Positions 62,941 to 64,000 of a stretch of DNA of 64,000 nt are shown here, piece after piece (within the stretch, counting starts at the first letter, position 1; each line of letters opens with the position of its first letter). The position numbers were made by a program, and so were the translations under genes. The notes below the pieces were generated by a model. It worked only from the letters and a program-made list of their open reading frames with translations. It made no database searches and was not told the DNA's origin. The stretch comes from Sipunculus nudus (taxonomy: Eukaryota; Annelida; Sipuncula; Golfingiida; Sipunculidae): assembly GCA_026874595.1 (NCBI GenBank), contig CM049307.1:19137079-19201078 (forward strand), given 5' to 3'.

Positions 62941-64000
62941 CCCTCCACCACCCTTTTTAGACGCGACAACTTTTTTGTAAGTTCCAGAAGAAAATTTTAC
63001 GACCTATGACACCCAAAAAATGTAACATGAGCACCCTGAATGTCAGATGGGCACAAATTGTCTCTATCAGGCCCAGCATCTTATAACGAAACATCTGCGA
63101 CGTCCTGGGCAAATATCTTTGGAAACCTGAAATTATTTCATGGAGACCTGTATTCTGCAACCTACGGACCGATGACATGATTTTGAGAATCTTAATAGTC
63201 AAAAAATGGTTCCGTTAGGCCTGGAATCTTCTAATGTGTTATTTTGGGAGGTCCTGGGGCAAATCTCCTTTGAAATTTAAAATTAGATCATAGTGACCTA
63301 TATTCTGGAAGCTGCTAGCTAGATCGAAGCATGATTTTGAGCAGTCACACAGGGCACAAATTGTAGAAATTAGGCCTTGACGCTTATAACATCACACCCA
63401 GGGAGATCCTTACAAAATCTTCTCGGAAACCTGAAATAAGGTCACGGTGGCTTGTCTTATGCGAGTTATGGACTAGAAACGTAATATTTTGAGCACCGAA
63501 ACAGGTTACATTTTGTATTATCCATTTCCCTTGGAATATTTCCATTTCCTTTGGAACATTCCATTGCAAAATCCGGGGGGGGGGGGCAGGTTCCTTGAAG
63601 AGCCTACTTGAGTCCGGAAATTAAATACTCATTTCTCTTAATTCTTAATTATTAGACACTTAAATATTATAATACATGTCAAATATACAGATTATAAAAA
63701 AGTACGTCCGTTTTACAACATACATGAGCCATAGGCTATTTTCACATAACATTCATAACATTTATAAGACAGGAGCACCAAGTCAAATTCAGCTGAGCGT
63801 CATGGCCTATGGGTCATTTGTTTTAATATGGTTTACTTACCTCTTCTTTAAAATATAAGCAACGAAAATTTGGCAAACTGTACCATTCATGAAATTACAT
63901 AAAGAAATGATTTTTTTTTTTTTAAAAGACGTCATCTATATATAGGGTGCACACATTTTGAGTGATATAAACAATAAGGGTATGACATCATCATTGCTGG
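62941..64000. repeat. Segmental duplication, copy C, cut by the window end
   Basis: Near-identical to 60403-61460. It reaches the last base of the window, so its length and whether more copies follow cannot be known. The first poly-G tract is 12 G here against 15 in B and 12 in A. Confidence 0.96.

Overview
The window looks like intergenic or intronic DNA from an animal nuclear genome, most likely a bivalve or other mollusc. It is AT-rich, has long TA, CA, GATA and CAT microsatellites, and has no bacterial-style gene packing. I found no intact protein-coding gene, rRNA or functional tRNA. The mollusc assignment is an inference. It rests on elements with conserved ends around ~160-bp core repeats (the architecture described for bivalve 'pearl' elements), tRNA-derived SINEs and dispersed repeats carrying AGGTCA motifs. 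No open frame over about 140 codons exists, and the longer ones are explained by repeats or look like chance.

Layout. 1-5.3 kb: plain sequence, a G-rich MITE-like repeat, a 27-bp minisatellite and a CAT microsatellite. 5.6-10 kb: a 5'-truncated LTR beside TA repeats, one copy of a duplicated relic, a SINE and diverged repeats. 11.8-16.7 kb: AGGTCA-bearing repeats, a CpG-rich block, a GGTTCT/AGAACC palindromic element and the second copy of the relic. 16.7-22.6 kb: AT-rich sequence with a cruciform-prone TA-inverted repeat-TA structure. 22.6-25.5 kb: 51-bp and 42-bp tandem arrays. 27.4-28.1 kb: a PIF/Harbinger-like MITE with TAA target duplications. 30.6-34.5 kb: further repeats and a 5' LTR fragment. 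36.9-40.6 kb: two blocks of one 47-bp satellite separated by an LTR of the same family. 41.0-42.7 kb: facing poly-G and poly-C tracts, then a 5'-truncated LINE reverse-transcriptase pseudogene. 46.9-47.5 kb: a solo LTR on the minus strand with an ATAT target duplication. 50.1-50.9 kb: a 369-bp tandem duplication. 52.0-56.8 kb: two oppositely oriented pearl-like elements around a SINE and a GT-rich minisatellite. 56.0-64.0 kb: three copies of a ~2.4-2.5 kb segment, the last two in direct tandem and running off the window.

Nothing here works as a pathway; the biology is repeat biology. The strongest leads are: five perfect AGGTCA-nnn-TGACCT palindromes in the core repeats of the plus-strand pearl-like element; the 47-bp satellite, which has higher-order structure and a monomer resembling a transposon terminus; an LTR family of which only LTRs survive here, often beside ATAT/TA repeats; and a recent tandem duplication with unstable poly-G tracts. 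All identities are from reading by eye, with no database search.
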